A stretch of 64,000 bases of DNA, from the NCBI GenBank assembly GCA_964023205.1, contig OZ026838.1, positions 33,631,843 through 33,695,842 of the forward strand. Reading direction: 5' to 3'. Below, piece by piece: positions 22,564 to 34,845 of the stretch. A model generated the notes under the pieces. The model did not search any database. It saw nothing but the letters and a program-made list of their open reading frames with translations, and was not told where the DNA came from. A program made the position numbers and the translations under genes. The stretch comes from Lutraria lutraria (lineage: Eukaryota; Mollusca; Bivalvia; Venerida; Mactridae). Each line of letters starts with the position of its first letter. Within the stretch, counting starts at the first letter, position 1.

Positions 22564-23576
22564 TTTTTAGCTCACATGTCACAAAGTGAGTCTTCGTCCG
22601 GCCTCGCGCGTCGTCAAACTTTACCTTATGAACACACTAGGGGCCACATTTTTAGGACGAGTTCGATATTGGGCCATTTGGGGTCAAAAACTAGGTCACC
22701 AGGGCCAAATAAGGGGAAACCTTGTGAACACTTTAGAAATCACTGTTTTGATTGGATCTGCATGAAACTTTGACAGAATGTTTATTTTAATGATATGTAA
22801 GCCAAGCTTGATAATGGGTCATTTCCGGTCGAAAACTAGGTCACTAGGGCAAATTGCTGGAAAACTTTGTGAACACTCTAGAAGTCACTGTTTTAATTCG
22901 ATACTCATGAAACCTTGTCAGAATGTTTGTCTTTATTATATCTTGGACGAGTTCGAACATGGGTCATCTGGGGTCAAAAACTAGGTCGCTAGGTCAAATG
23001 TTATGAAAAACCATGTTAACACTGTAGATTTCACAGTTATAATTGGATCTTCACCAAACTTTGTCAAATTGTTTGTTTTAATGATATAACAGTCAAGTAC
23101 AAGTATGGGTCATCTAGGATCTTGGCCAAACCTTGTCCGAATGTTCGTCTTAATGATATTAAGATCAAGTTCAAATATGGGTCGCCTAGGGTCAATAACT
23201 AGGACACGAGGCCAAATCTTAGGAAAACCTTCTTAACACTGTAGATGTCAAATTTTACTTGTATCTTCACAAAACCATGTCAGAATGTTTGTCTTAATGA
23301 TATGTAAGACAAATTCGAACATGGGTCATCTGGGGTCAAAACCTAGGTCACAAGGTCAAATCTTATGAAAACCTTGTCTATGCTGTAGTTTTCATGGTTT
23401 TGATTGGATCTTCACCAAACCTTGTCAGAATGTGTGTCTTATGTAAGACAAGTTCTAACATTGGTCATCTGGGGTCAAAAACTAGGTCACCAGTTCAAAA
23501 CAATGTTTTAATGAGTGAACAGTGATTGTCATGTGAGCGATATGGGGCCATCTTGGCCCTCTTGTTGTAATTCTAA
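22564..23576 (+). repeat. AGCTCACATGTCACAAAG dispersed repeat, first copy
   Basis: Begins TTTTTAGCTCACATGTCACA and ends GGGCCATCTTGGCCCTCTTG. In between are about six imperfect units of roughly 150 bp, each with TGGGTCATCTGGGGTCAAAA, CTAGGTCAC and CTTGTCAGAATGTTTGTCTT. The outermost bases form a short inverted repeat (GCTCACATG / CATGTGAGC). A second copy is at 32653-33779. I associate this repeat class with bivalve genomes from general knowledge. Confidence 0.8.
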
Positions 23577-24663
23577 CGCTTCTCTCTGAATATTGACAGC
23601 TTCACACATCACTTCTAATTTCTCTTTTTCAACTTTCAGCAGTTCTTCTATGCAATTTCCTGCAAAACAGAAAGATAATTTCTGATAAAGTGAAATACTT
23701 GTTCATTATAAAATGTATTATGTTAAAACTATTCAATCTATTGTATTTTTCCTGAATTAGCATTTACGGTAGTTGATGTAATGTCAAACAATATTACAAG
23801 ACTGATCTTTTTCAATCCAAGAAATGATGGACAGGAGTGAAAAGTTGTATTATTTTAATTTTAATTGCAAACATATGAGTTATATTGTCATGAATGAAGA
23901 AAAAATGAACAGATGATCATAGTAAATATTGCTTTTTTAGAATTATAGTGGTACCATTTTTTTCGGTATGTTAGAATATAGTGGGCATAGCTAAAAAAGT
24001 AACAAAGTATTACATCCAGCTGAGGTCAAACAGTTTATCTTACAGGAAATGTATTTATCTATATATGACGTATGTTATTTGGTTTTCGAGTTTTACCTAC
24101 TACAGAATTTATGAAATGCTGTCACACGTGATATTTCAGTTGCCATTCTATTATGTATCTGATTTCTAGTATTACGTACCTTTGTATCTGCCCACTTTTT
24201 CTTCACCTTGGCCTTGGTCCTGTGGCTGTTGCCAACTGCGTTTATTCTGCAGAAAAAAACATTTTTAGTCAGTAATCCGTTTACCGGACGGTGGATACTG
24301 AATACCGGGGCATCTAATAAAATACATGCTATTATATGCATGCAAAATTTACTGGTGTCAAAGACCTATACATACATGTATGTATGGGTCTTTGCTAGTG
24401 TAACCCCCGTGTCAACACATCTGACAATCAGCAGCAGAAACAGAGTTAAAACGTCATTTTGAGGGGGGGGGGGGGGGTTAGTATGCATTATTGAAATTTG
24501 TTTTGTATTAATGTTTATGATTCAATAAAAACTGTGTTGCTTTTTGCCTTTCCGAATTCGTTCACGAAAATCGGCCGACCAGAAAGCCGAATAAGTAGGG
24601 CTACGAGCTAAGTACTACAAAAACTTACACAACTCGATGTAATAACTTCAGTCATATATTTGT
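23577..24663. other. No supported gene; contains a 17-base G tract
   Basis: Ordinary AT-rich sequence. A poly-G run lies at 24462-24478. CATACATACATGTATGTATG near 24371 is a short palindrome. Confidence 0.4.
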
Positions 24664-24757
24664 CACGAAAGGTTATGATCCTTGCCCGGTGTTCGAACAC
24701 TTAACCTCTCACTATTATATAGTCCAACACTCGAACCACTGAGGTAACCAGGCTCGT
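24664..24757 (-). mobile_element. tRNA-like SINE head, minus strand
   Basis: On the minus strand CCTGGTTACCTCAGTGGTTCG (A-box-like) is followed about 30 bases later by AAGTGTTCGAACACCGGGC (B-box-like). The body is not clearly continued, so this is probably a truncated copy. Confidence 0.6.
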
Positions 24758-24791
24758 CAGATGAAAACAATGTGCATAATAACTTTTCATA

Positions 24792-25466
24792 TACAGTCGA
24801 AACTCATTATATCGAAATCGCTTATATCGAAATCCCGCTTATATCGAAGTAAAAATAAAGTCCCGATTTTTTCCTTCTTATTACAAAATTAAAAAAACGC
24901 ACGTATATCGAATTCGCGGTTCTCGATATTTTTATATATCGAAGTAGATTTTCGGTCCGAACCAAATATTTTCAACTATAAAGTGACCATCTTTGTCGAA
25001 CCAATTATGTCGCCAACTTACAAAAGAAATGTTCGCACCTTTTCCGCAAACAAACACCTACAATTTAAAATCGATATTTAATTATTGACAGCTGTTGCCT
25101 TGCCTTGTATAAACATATTAGTGTCCATTCTCACGATTATAAAACTGATACAAACTTTTCGTTGATGAAACAAATTATTATTAATGCATGCTCCTATACG
25201 CTCATTTAAAACTATCTTATGCATAATTATGTATATAGCAAATTTAAATGTATCGAAAGTACCCATATAAGTACCGGTATAAATGCCGTATTCTTATAAC
25301 CCGTTACAATCCCGTACACTAAATAACACGATTACGTTATTATTACGACACACTGACTTTAGCTCTAAACTGTAAACACGGGTATCGAAATTCCTATATT
25401 TAGTTCGTTTATATCGAAGTATTTTGGCAAGTCCCACAAACTTCGATATAACGAGTTTTGACTGTA
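24792..25466. mobile_element. Tigger/pogo-like non-autonomous element
   Basis: Left end TACAGTCGAAACTCATTATA, right end TATAACGAGTTTTGACTGTA. These are classic CAGTC..GACTG termini with TA target duplications. Repeats of TTATATCGAA lie just inside both ends. No transposase was found in its 0.7 kb. Confidence 0.85.
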
Positions 25467-26051
25467 ATTATAATTTATTTATGGGAACACACACGAGAGT
25501 TTTTAGAGCTTAACTTAAATATTGTTCTCATGTCGATTTCAGACAGCAGAGACGTTCAAGGTAAGTCAATTTAAGGTAATTAATTTTGTAATCAACATTT
25601 AACATTACTATAATTGGATAAGTCATTGAATGAAATAAGTTGCAGTCGTTGATTAGGACAGTCAATTTTCTTGTAAATATGAAATCAACATTTTTGTTCA
25701 TTCGAATGTTTAGCTCTGAAAAGTTTCGTCTCTAGATCTACATATACTTTATCTCAGTCTGTAACCGCTGATTTTATCATATCTAATTAAGTAAGTAAAA
25801 TTAAAATACAATATTCCTTTTTCTAGAACACCGAAAGTAGACGATATAATTTATAACCGTTACGTGTCGACTCATTGAAAAGGCCCGTATTTGTTACATT
25901 TCTGCAGTATTTTATAATATTCAAGATAAAAATTATACTTTTTCGAAGTGTGAATTATTACTGCGTACAATCGTTTATTAATATTTATAAGCAGAAAGAT
26001 TCCCTTTAATCATGATGGATCGAAGGGATCTTTTTAATAATTTTATCATCA
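25467..26051. other. No supported gene
   Basis: AT-rich. One short ATG-to-donor stretch (25530-25560, MSISDSRDVQ then GTAAGT) could be a first coding exon, but no partner exon was found. Confidence 0.3.
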
Positions 26052-26222
26052 ACCAGGGTCCTTAAGCAACCGGGTAGACCCATTGACCTTCTCTAAGCTA
26101 GTAAACAGCTTTATCACACATTAATGTTGGTCAAGGGTGGGATTCGAACTTATACAGGTGAGGATCTAGTGATTGCAAGTGCAAGTCAGAGACCATATTA
26201 TAACCGCGTATGGGTCAAACTT
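26052..26222 (-). mobile_element. Degenerate tRNA-derived SINE, minus strand
   Basis: On the minus strand GTATAAGTTCGAATCCCACC is a good B box. The A box region (ATACGCGGTTATAATATGG) is weak. The downstream body resembles SINE bodies seen elsewhere in the window. Confidence 0.45.
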
Positions 26223-26759
26223 AAAATCTGATCTGATATTTGTTTAAAAAAAATAAAATGAAAGTTTGGCCATCTTTAAAATAGTGTTGGTTTGTATTTT
26301 GCAACCAACTTATAAAAAATTACCTAAATCGAACACATTTTAAACGATTCACAAGAAAAAAACTTTTCGGTCTTCATTTCTGCATTTCGTTATTATACCT
26401 ACATTCTCGCTTTTAAAGTAACAGTTAACCAGCGTTTGTAAAGATGGCATTATGTTGGTTGCTCAAAGTGCATCATGGGGCTTACTGTTGCATTGCATAA
26501 TAATTATATTCATAAATATTAATTAACAACAACTGATCAAATGAAATAAGATACAGTTGTCAATGTGTTATCTGTTCAAAGAATTCCGGATTTTCTGAAA
26601 TGTGTCTGACAACTCCATTTTAGCTTCACGAAATTTCTGGATAATGTTTTGTGTTAGTAACACAGAACAATAGATAAAATGATATATATTTCATTTGCTC
26701 TAAAACAATATTAACATAATGCCTTTCTTTAGCCACATCACATCAATGTTGCCAGATGT

Positions 26760-27404
26760 TTTTAGCTCACCTGATTCAGTAGGTGAGCTTTTAGGACCGA
26801 TGAATGTTCGGCGTCTGTCCACAATAAGTTTGTTTACACTCTAGCATCCACAGCTCTTAACCAATCACAATCAAACTTGGTTACAGTGTATATGGCCACA
26901 ATATCTCGGCTAAGTTTGATTATTGGCAAAATCGGACAAGGACTTCAAGCGTTATATGCCCTTGACGTACAAAAATTGCTATTTTTAGCTTGTTTACACT
27001 CTAGCGTCTTCATTTATTCACCGATCCTGATCATATTGTATATGACCTAAAGGTCTCGTAAAAGTTCGATTATTGCCGAAATCTGACTTGGAATTCAAGA
27101 GTTATTGGCCCTTGACATAGAAAATTTGCTATATTTTAGCTCGTTAAGACTCTAGCGCCTTCATTTATGCACGATTCTAATCATATTTACAATAAATGTG
27201 TATGACCTGAAGGTCTTGGACAAGCTATGTTATGGGTGAAATCGGAGCACAACTTCAAGAGTTATGGGCCCTTGGAATAGAAAATTTGCTACGTTTTAGC
27301 TTGTTTAACGGTATCACAGCACCTTCATTGTTTGTTTTGATCAAAATCTACACAAAAATGTGTTATACGAGATGAAATCTATATTACCTGGTCATCAATT
27401 GCAG
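26760..27404 (+). repeat. AGCTCACCTGA dispersed repeat, left part (interrupted)
   Basis: Begins TTTTTAGCTCACCTGATTCAG with GTAGGTGAGC just inside, and contains about three imperfect units of roughly 170 bp with GTTTACACTCTAGCG and TTCAAGAGTTAT..GCCCTTGACATAGAAAATTTGCT-type phrases. It stops at CAATTGCAG. The matching right end (TCTCAGGTGAGCGACCTAGGG) appears at 34849, on the far side of the 7.4-kb element. Confidence 0.7.
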
Positions 27405-27412
27405 CCCAGCAA

Positions 27413-27785
27413 ACACACAACGTTATGACAACGTTGTGTTTTAGTTGTGTATTGGTTGTATTTTTTTACAACGTTGTCACAACGTTGTTGCAACGTTGAC
27501 AACTATTTAACACAGTGTTTTGGAATGTGTAGGAGAAAGTATCATAAAAGCAATGCATTTATGTATTGAACAGACACTGTAAAAATGCATACAGCATTGT
27601 TATCTAAAGCTGGAAATTTTTACAACGTTGGTACAACATTGTGTAAACGTTAGGCTGCAACGTTGTGTAACAACCGTGCTGTAACGTTGTGAAAACGTAA
27701 GTAAGCAACGTTATCACAACGTTGTACTAAGTCGCAACGTTGTTAGAGTAACGTTATATCAACGTTTTGACAACGTTGCCAATTT
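27413..27785. repeat. Left ACGTTGT motif array
   Basis: About 20 near-copies of the palindromic CAACGTTG core in irregular spacing, for example GACAACGTTGTG, CACAACGTTGTTGCAACG and CAACGTTATCACAACGTTGT. A central 100-bp segment (27510-27620) lacks them. Confidence 0.85.
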
Positions 27786-28499
27786 CAGTGCAAACTATTC
27801 AAATATTCAAAATGGTTATGAATTTACTCTGCATCGTTTTTATTGCTGCAAAAACAAGATCCAATCACTTTTGCTTAAGTGCTGCCAAATTTCAATCACA
27901 ATGACATTTTTTCATGTGTAATTCACTAATTGTAGACAATAAACAGCACATTCAACTGTTTGTTGCTCTATATTTAATGGATAAAGTAGACCTGTGTTCT
28001 GTGCATACATCAGGACTATAAAGTACATGTTGTATTCGTTTTTTCATATATGTATGTTATACATATAATGATATGCATACATGTATGCCATATCTTCAGA
28101 CTGTCAATAAAGTTAAGATTTGCTTCAGAAGCGTCATTCTTAAGTGAGATTTGGGTTAAAATAAGTTTTTTTTGCGTGCGGGATGGCGCTTTATGCATGA
28201 AAAAATGCCTCTATTTACACACATGAATAAATGCATCCTATGATGTATATCAAATAAAATAAAGTCAAAGTAAGTTAAACAGAATTTATTCATCAATGCA
28301 CATCATACTCTTTAGCAGCACATAACATATTATATTCAAAATATCCTCACAATCACGTGCACATTGAAAAACGCAGCATCAAGTCATCTGCAGCACATTA
28401 TAATTTATATATGCTTAAATATCATGACATTGTCTATATAATATTAATTATGATATATAACACTCATTTAATATTCTTACTAGTCCTACTAATTACTGG

Positions 28500-28930
28500 C
28501 ACTTCAAGCTGCTTTCAAAATTGCATTGTTTTGCAGATACATGAAACGGTCAAACTCCTTCAATCCTTGATAATATCACAGCATCATTTTCCTTTTGGTG
28601 TCATTACACAGATTTACCCAGTGATCAGTTTGTATTTTCCTTAATGGACGAAAGCTCTCTCTATCAGTCTATGGCAAAATTTGGGATATAGTTATTGCCG
28701 TAAGAGCAACTTTATTGATATGTTCATGTTGTAGTTAACCACTGGACTGGGCAGAGTTTGTTCTAAATCTGACGTATCAACCCAGAAACAGGCTCGGTTT
28801 CTCTGAAAATTTCGAAGCTCTTCATTGGTCACAATTTGGTGAAAGAATGTTTTCTTCTGCTTCTTCAAGAATTTCCTTGTTGTTGACCTCTGGTGCCAAC
28901 TTCTACGCCAGGTTAAAAACTGAAACAAGA
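28500..28930 (-). pseudogene. Protein-like relic, minus strand, unrecognised
   Basis: After a TTTCAG acceptor (about 28921 reading left) one frame is open for 75 codons from TWRRSWHQRSTTRKFLKKQ. In another frame an interrupted but protein-like stretch reads RPLRKIQTDHWVNLCNDTKR and YYQGLKEFDRFMYLQNNAIL. I cannot name a family. It may be a decayed gene of the 7.4-kb element. Confidence 0.2.
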
Positions 28931-29045
28931 TATACAATATTTAAATTTCAGCATGACAATGAAGTAAACATCTATAAAATACTGAAACCAGTCTTTGAAT
29001 TAGTAATTTGTGACAGGTTGCCCTCCAATATACTTTATGCAGAAA

Positions 29046-29190
29046 ACTTATCTTAACCTGTCCAGGACAACCAATTTTTTATTCGGACAACCAAAATTTT
29101 GGTTTCATTAATGAATCAAAGCGAAAGCAGCTAAAATTTCTGTTTGGGGCAACCACATTTCAAACCTTAATTGCACAGACTGCTCAATGT
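29046..29190. mobile_element. MITE, second copy of the 16327-16484 family
   Basis: Shares GACAACCAATTTT, CGGACAACCAAAATTTTGGTT, AAAGCAGCTAAAA and the TTAATTGCACAGACTG end. The left terminus has decayed. Confidence 0.6.
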
Positions 29191-29599
29191 GACTGTTAAT
29201 AAATAATATTATTTTACGGTTTACCCCACCCACTGCACTGGTCATCTAAATTTAATCTGACCATTCAGAAATCATTCAACAAACAGATTATATCACCCGA
29301 TCAATGAATATGGTTATTAAAGAGAACTTACAGTGGTTACAAACAATAATATCTTTATTTATGTATAGATCACTGAAAATTGGATGATAATTTCTAAAGA
29401 TTTGTTGTTGTAGTATGTAAAGCTATTTTCATTGCAGCGATAGATTCGAATGATATTTTTCCGTAATTATTTCATTGATTTCAAATTAAGTTGTTTAACG
29501 TACTATACCATCATTAGAATTTAATATTTTAGTATGTTTAGGTACTATGTATCTTCTTTTTACTTTAAAGAAACGTTAATTCGAATATACCGTTCCTGA

Positions 29600-29769
29600 T
29601 TCTTGAAATTAACCGTTGGAAATTAACGGCTACGCGCGCGCGCCGAAGTGGTCTAACATTGGAAACAACATTAGTTTTAAAAAGCTTTTGGTGGATTTCG
29701 AGTGATAAATGGAATCATATCTGCCAGTGCCTGGTGTTTTACATTAAAATCGTGGCCATTACCCACAAG
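29600..29769 (+). promoter_or_regulatory. Candidate promoter and first exon of the small gene
   Basis: A GC-rich spot (ACGCGCGCGCGCC at about 29633) in AT-rich surroundings precedes a stretch ending CCCACAAG with a perfect GTAAGT donor at 29770. A short upstream frame (MESYLPVPGVLH) ends before the donor, so the exon would be non-coding or carry an upstream ORF. The link to the coding exons at 31313 is inference. Confidence 0.35.
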
Positions 29770-31312
29770 GTAAGTATTTTTTTTATTGTTTTGGCCACAA
29801 AATCTTGGTTTTAAAGAATGTCGGACGAAGCGTACCACTACCGGAACGTAACAGGGCTAAGCGTACCAGTTCATTAGTTTTGATAGGCAAAGCATACCAC
29901 ATATGTATTATAGAAATATGAAACATCTAATTAAAAATGTATTAAATCAAGATGCGTTTTATATAATGTCTGTCATTGTCTGACGAATAAACATTATAAA
30001 TATTTTTTTTAAATCATAATAAGGGAGTGTTTAACAGTTAAAATAAGATAATCATAGACACAAACAAATGTTGTTGTAACTAACTAATAATTTCATTCTC
30101 TATTTATTATTACAGTACAACATATGTGGTATGCTTTCACTTATTTTCAATAAGTCGATCCCATTAGACTAATAAAAAATGCATTAATTGTAATAAATTT
30201 TAATCAGACAGCTGATAACTTATGTTAAATTTGCCAAGGTCAAGGGGGGATTCAATACGGAAACAAAATCCTTGGGTAAGGTCAGTTCTGGAAGAAAACC
30301 GTATTTTATATGAAAATAAATGTTAGTGAGAGAATGGCGCTTTGTAACAGCGCCGACTATAGGACTAGCAGGTTAAAATTAAAAAAGCCTTGCCACAAAG
30401 ACTTTTAAGTTATAAGTTGCCATTTCTATGACATATTTTTTAATCGAATCGGCTTTTTTTTCACAGGTAGGGGAAGGGGCTTTTTTTCTTAAATTTGGGG
30501 AAAATAACTCATAATTTTTGCAAAAGGGGAAGAGAACACTTTGATTTTAAAGAATTTAATGGCCCCTGCTATAGAAGGAAAAAAGCCCTGAGAAAGTCAA
30601 AATATTCTTTTTGTAATGGATCTATGCTGATAAAACTAGAATATTTTTCATTATAGACAAGAAAAAAGGACATATCGGAAACAATGAAGGAAACTATCCA
30701 CTTTGGAAAAAAGTAAAAAGGCAGAAAAAAGCAACATGCTGCTGTGTCGCTCTTCGTGTCCTGATCAGTCAAGCACATCTTCAGAGTTGCCAACATCAAA
30801 TAGAAAAATATACCAAGTAAACAGTAAGTGATGGTGCTTCAGATTGACTAATATAATGAAGATACACTTATTACATCATTTTTAATAACATACATATACA
30901 TGTATAGTAAGCGACATGTAATTCAAGTCTGAAAGCTGTTCCTTGATTTTTATTTTTGTTTATCAATCATCCGACCTATTTCCATTGAGAGGTGGCTTAT
31001 ACCTTAATATATCCTCATACCAAGTAGGACAGGAGAGGTGGTACAAATGCATATGGATAATAGATACCTAGACATGCATGACAAAACATAGTTTGTCAAA
31101 CATAGTTAACTGATTTAACTAACCAAGTCCGAAAGCTATTGAATCATGCTTTTTTGTCAATCTTCTCTCGTTTATTAATCATAATGAAACCAACTCATGT
31201 GGAATATGATTGCTTTAGAACATGTTAGACCTACATTTTACCTACCATTGTTTTAACAATCATTTTGTTTCCCTTTTACAAATTACAGCATGAATAATAG
31301 TGTTGACACCAC

Positions 31313-31977
31313 ATGTCGTTTAATGATGAGCTTCACAGGGTTTGGTCAGTAAAGGAAATAAAGGGATTCTCAGGGAAGAAGAGGTTGGAAGAACTGGCTA
31401 TATGCAAATCAATATTAAGTAAGTTGTCCTTTATACTGTTTAAGTATGAAGTAAGTTTCTTGTTTGTTTGTTGTTGTTAAGAAAAAATGGTAGGTAATTT
31501 GGTAATTGAAAAAAAAAACATTTTCAAAATTAATATTGATTATTTAAATCAGCATGACTGATTTAAGTATTTTTTAAAGAAAATTAAGATAAGAAAAATT
31601 GGCCGTATATTCTCAATCCATTTTTTCAGTCTCATAATTTGTAGTTTTATCTAAAACATTATCAAGCTAAAATTCAGATTCAGAATCTATTTCAAATAGC
31701 TGTTTCGGATAGTTCTTAATCCTGTTTGTGGTTTAATTAGTAGAATTTAAAGTTTTGAAGAAACAAGTGTACAAATCAGGAAAATCCACACATGTGCACA
31801 AAGCATACCTAAACTAAAACTAACATGGGGACAAATTTTTGCACATTCAAATTTTCTTTTTAAATACAAACATACCATCAATTCTTTTTTGCAGATGCAC
31901 TCATGAAAACTCACAAGACAGCCAAAAGGAAGCTTTTTGAAACATGTGACATTCAACAAAGGTGGATTGAAATTTAA
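31313..31977 (+). CDS. Candidate two-exon gene, 62 residues, unrecognised
   Basis: Exon one (after AATTACAG; coding 31313-31418) begins MSFNDELHRVWSVKEIKG and ends at GTAAGT. Exon two (after TTTTGCAG; 31895-31977) continues in the right phase as ALMKTHKTAKRKLFETCDIQ and ends RWIEI-stop. The join makes 63 clean codons, mixed charged and hydrophobic, probably helical, with no signal peptide or membrane segment. Both splice sites are good. A possible alternative upstream exon (about 30680-30820, open frame with MLLCRSSCPDQSSTSSELP) and a downstream exon-like piece (EEFDRICSPGGFGGPGG, about 32339-32413) might belong to the same locus. It lies inside the 7.4-kb TIR element, so it may be an element-borne gene or a captured host exon pair. 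I do not recognise the protein. Confidence 0.35.
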
Positions 31978-32652
31978 GGTATATTTACTATTCTTTTGCT
32001 TTTCTTTTCTGGCTAAAGTCAGGAAAAATGGTTAGTGTTACTGCTTATGGAAAAATAAAATCTTAATTTACAACATTAAACAGTTCTTGTTTGAAGGTCA
32101 AACTGACTGTGGTTACTAGTTCATTTAAAAATGTCAATTTTCTTTAAGCTTTTATAATCTTTTGCTTTACCTCTTTGTTCTTTGTAGTGCACTAAAAAGT
32201 TCAGCATAATTTGATTCTATTCAGATTTGCAGCAGGATTCAGGATGGTTCAAGTGTTGTAAAAGTAATCAATTAGTGCTAGTCCTAGAATCATTATATCA
32301 TTGAAATACTTAAAATGAATTATATTAAAATAATATCAGAAGAGTTTGACAGAATCTGTAGTCCAGGAGGATTTGGAGGTCCGGGAGGAATTGAAGACAT
32401 AAAGGAATCCTAAACTGAGTTTCACCAACTTAACAAAAGGCGAAGTGGGCCACAAATGTTTGGATTGTTTAAAATAATTAAATACTGTCAATTGTGTATA
32501 ATTTGTTATATACTTACTGTATACTAAAATAAGTCACTTAAAAAAGACAAAAAGTGAAAAAAGTCAAGGTCGGTGTCATTCGTTTCTGGAGGAGGGATAA
32601 TATAGAATATATTGTCTATGTGAATACATGTAATTTTTGACATTGTATTATA

Positions 32653-33779
32653 TTTTTTAGCTCACATGTCACAAAGTGACAGGGTGAGCTTTTAGGATCA
32701 GTCTGTCCGGCGTCATGCATCGTCAAACTTTGTGTTGTGAACACACTAGAGGTCACATTTTTAGCAAAAATGGGTCAGAACGTTAATATGGACAAAATCT
32801 CGGATGAGATCGATATTGGGCCATTTGGGGACCAAAACTAGGTAACTAGGGCAAATTGCTGGAAAACCTTGTGATCACTCTAGAAGTCACTGGTTTGATT
32901 GGATCATCATGAAACCTTGTCAGAATGTTTGTCTTCATAATATCTTAAACTAGTTTGAACATGGGTCATCTTGGGTCAAAAACTATGTCGCTAGGTCAAA
33001 TCTTATGAAAAACCATGTTAACACTATAGATTTCACAGTTATAATTGGATCTTCACAAAGCTTTGTCAAATTGTTTGTTTTAATGATATAACGGTCAAGT
33101 ACAAACATGGGTCATCTCGGGTCAATAACTAGGTTACCAGGTTAGGCAAACTGTGTTAACACTGTAGATGTCACAGTTTTGATTGGGTCTTCACCAAACC
33201 TTGTCAGAATGTTTACCTCAATGATTTGTGGGTCAAGGTGGAACATGGGTCAGCCGGGGTCAATAACTGGGTCATCGGGTCAAATCTTAGGTAAAAATCT
33301 TATAAAAGCTCTAAATGTCATGGCTATAATTGGATCTTGACCAAACCTTGTCAGATTGTTTGTCTTAATGATATTAAGGACAAGATCAAATATGGGTCAC
33401 CTAAGGTAAAAAACTAGGTCAAATCTTAGGAAAACCTTATTAACACTGTAGATGTCAAATTTTGATTGTATCTTCACCAAACCTTGTCAGAATGTTTGTC
33501 TTAATGATATGCAAGACAAATTCGAACAAAGGGCATCTGGGGTCAAAAACGAGGTCACAAGGTCAAATCTTAGGAAAACCTTGTCTATGCTGTAGTTTTC
33601 ATGGTTTTTATTGGATCTTCACTACATTTTGTCAGAATGTTTGTCTTATTCATATGTAAGACAAGTTCTAACATGGGTCATCTGGGGTCAAAAACTAGGT
33701 CACCGGTTCAAAACAATATTTTAATGAGTGAGCAGTGATTGACATGTGAGCGATATAGGGCCATCTTGGCCCTCTTGTT
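32653..33779 (+). repeat. AGCTCACATGTCACAAAG dispersed repeat, second copy
   Basis: Same start, internal units and GGGCCATCTTGGCCCTCTTG end as 22564-23576, with the fuller start AAGTGACAGGGTGAGC. The terminal inverted bases are GCTCACATGTCA / TGACATGTGAGC. It sits within the 7.4-kb element. Confidence 0.8.
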
Positions 33780-34589
33780 TATCTTTTTCTGAAAATTTAC
33801 TTCAAAATTGATTTAGACCTGAAGAAAATCTTTAAATGAACGAAAGGAATGGCAGCACTTATTGCCCTTAACAAACAAGAGTTGGTACTGCTTGTAGTGC
33901 TATTGTTTTCTTAAAGTATCGATTAAAAACTATTGTTTTGAAACATGGATTACTGGTGTACCATATTAAGATGACTCAGTAGGGAAAGTAGGGTACATAA
34001 CTATTGTTTTGCTTAAATTGTTAATCAAGTTTTTGTTTGAAACTCGGAACACTTGCCATCATAAAATTCAGTTCAATGTTCTATTGTTTGCCTTGCATTT
34101 TGTCTCAATTATGGCTTTTTTGTAAAATGCATATTTCTTGGTTTAGGTAACTATATGATTAGACATTGAATTAAATATTTGTATTAGTAATATTACTTTG
34201 ATTTGCTTAAATTTTTAAACCAAGTGTTTTCAAAGGTAAATGTTCATTTGTTTAGATACTGTAAATTGACAAATATACCTGTGGGTTTTATTTTAGTGAA
34301 TGGCTAATGTATCGAATAAAAAATTTGGTAAAATATAAACAGCATTACTTACTTAAAGTTTAAATAAGCTTCATTGCAAATTCAAGATCTCGCGAAAGTT
34401 GTGATAAAAATTCACGAAAATAAGACTTGACAGATATTAAGTAATTTACAGTAATCTAAAAAAGCCGATACTTGGAGTGGATGGAAAGATTTCCAACTGA
34501 GCATATGGCAGGGTTCATTAGCTCCAATGCACCCAGTCGAAGCTAATACTGCTGTGAACAAAACCAAGTTAGGATATCACCCAGCACTG
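33780..34589. other. No supported gene
   Basis: AT-rich interior of the 7.4-kb element. I see nothing beyond simple sequence. Confidence 0.4.
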
Positions 34590-34672
34590 AATGTCAGCAA
34601 CTGTGACGACTGTGAATCGAACTCGCATTGCTGGCACCGAAGTGCAACCAACTTACCACTGAGCTTTTAACA
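34590..34672 (-). mobile_element. tRNA-like SINE head, minus strand
   Basis: On the minus strand AAGCTCAGTGGTAAGTTGG (A box) and TGCGAGTTCGATTCACAG (B box) are well preserved and correctly spaced. Confidence 0.6.
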
Positions 34673-34705
34673 GAAGGTTTTGGTTTGGTTGTGGTTTGGT
34701 TGTTT

Positions 34706-34835
34706 CACAACGTTGTGCCACAACGTTGTCGCAACGTTTACACGACTCCACACTTTAACGTTGTCGCAACGTTATTCCAAACGTTGTCACAACGTTATGC
34801 AAAACGTTGTCGCAACGTTGTCACAACGTTACTGT
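34706..34835. repeat. Right ACGTTGT motif array
   Basis: About ten copies of CAACGTTGTCGCAACGTT-type motifs, matching the left array of the 7.4-kb element. Confidence 0.85.
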
Positions 34836-34845
34836 GTTTGCTGGG

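Larger units (their letters stand above)
27405..34845. mobile_element. 7.4-kb TIR element with ACGTTGT arrays
   Basis: Ends are CCCAGCAAACACACAACG on the left and its near-complement CTGTGTTTGCTGGG on the right. The inverted match runs about 29 bp with three mismatches. Directly inside both ends lie arrays of ACAACGTTGT-type motifs. On both sides the flank is AG, consistent with a 2-bp target duplication within the AGCTCACCTGA repeat. Inside are a promoter-like GC-rich block (29620-29645), a candidate small gene (31313-31977), a minus-strand protein-like relic (28500-28930), a MITE and a 1.1-kb dispersed repeat. No catalytic transposase domain was recognised. Confidence 0.6.

Noticed and set aside
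25530..25560. ATG followed by ten codons and a perfect GTAAGT donor
   Set aside because: It looks like a first coding exon, but no in-phase downstream exon was found.
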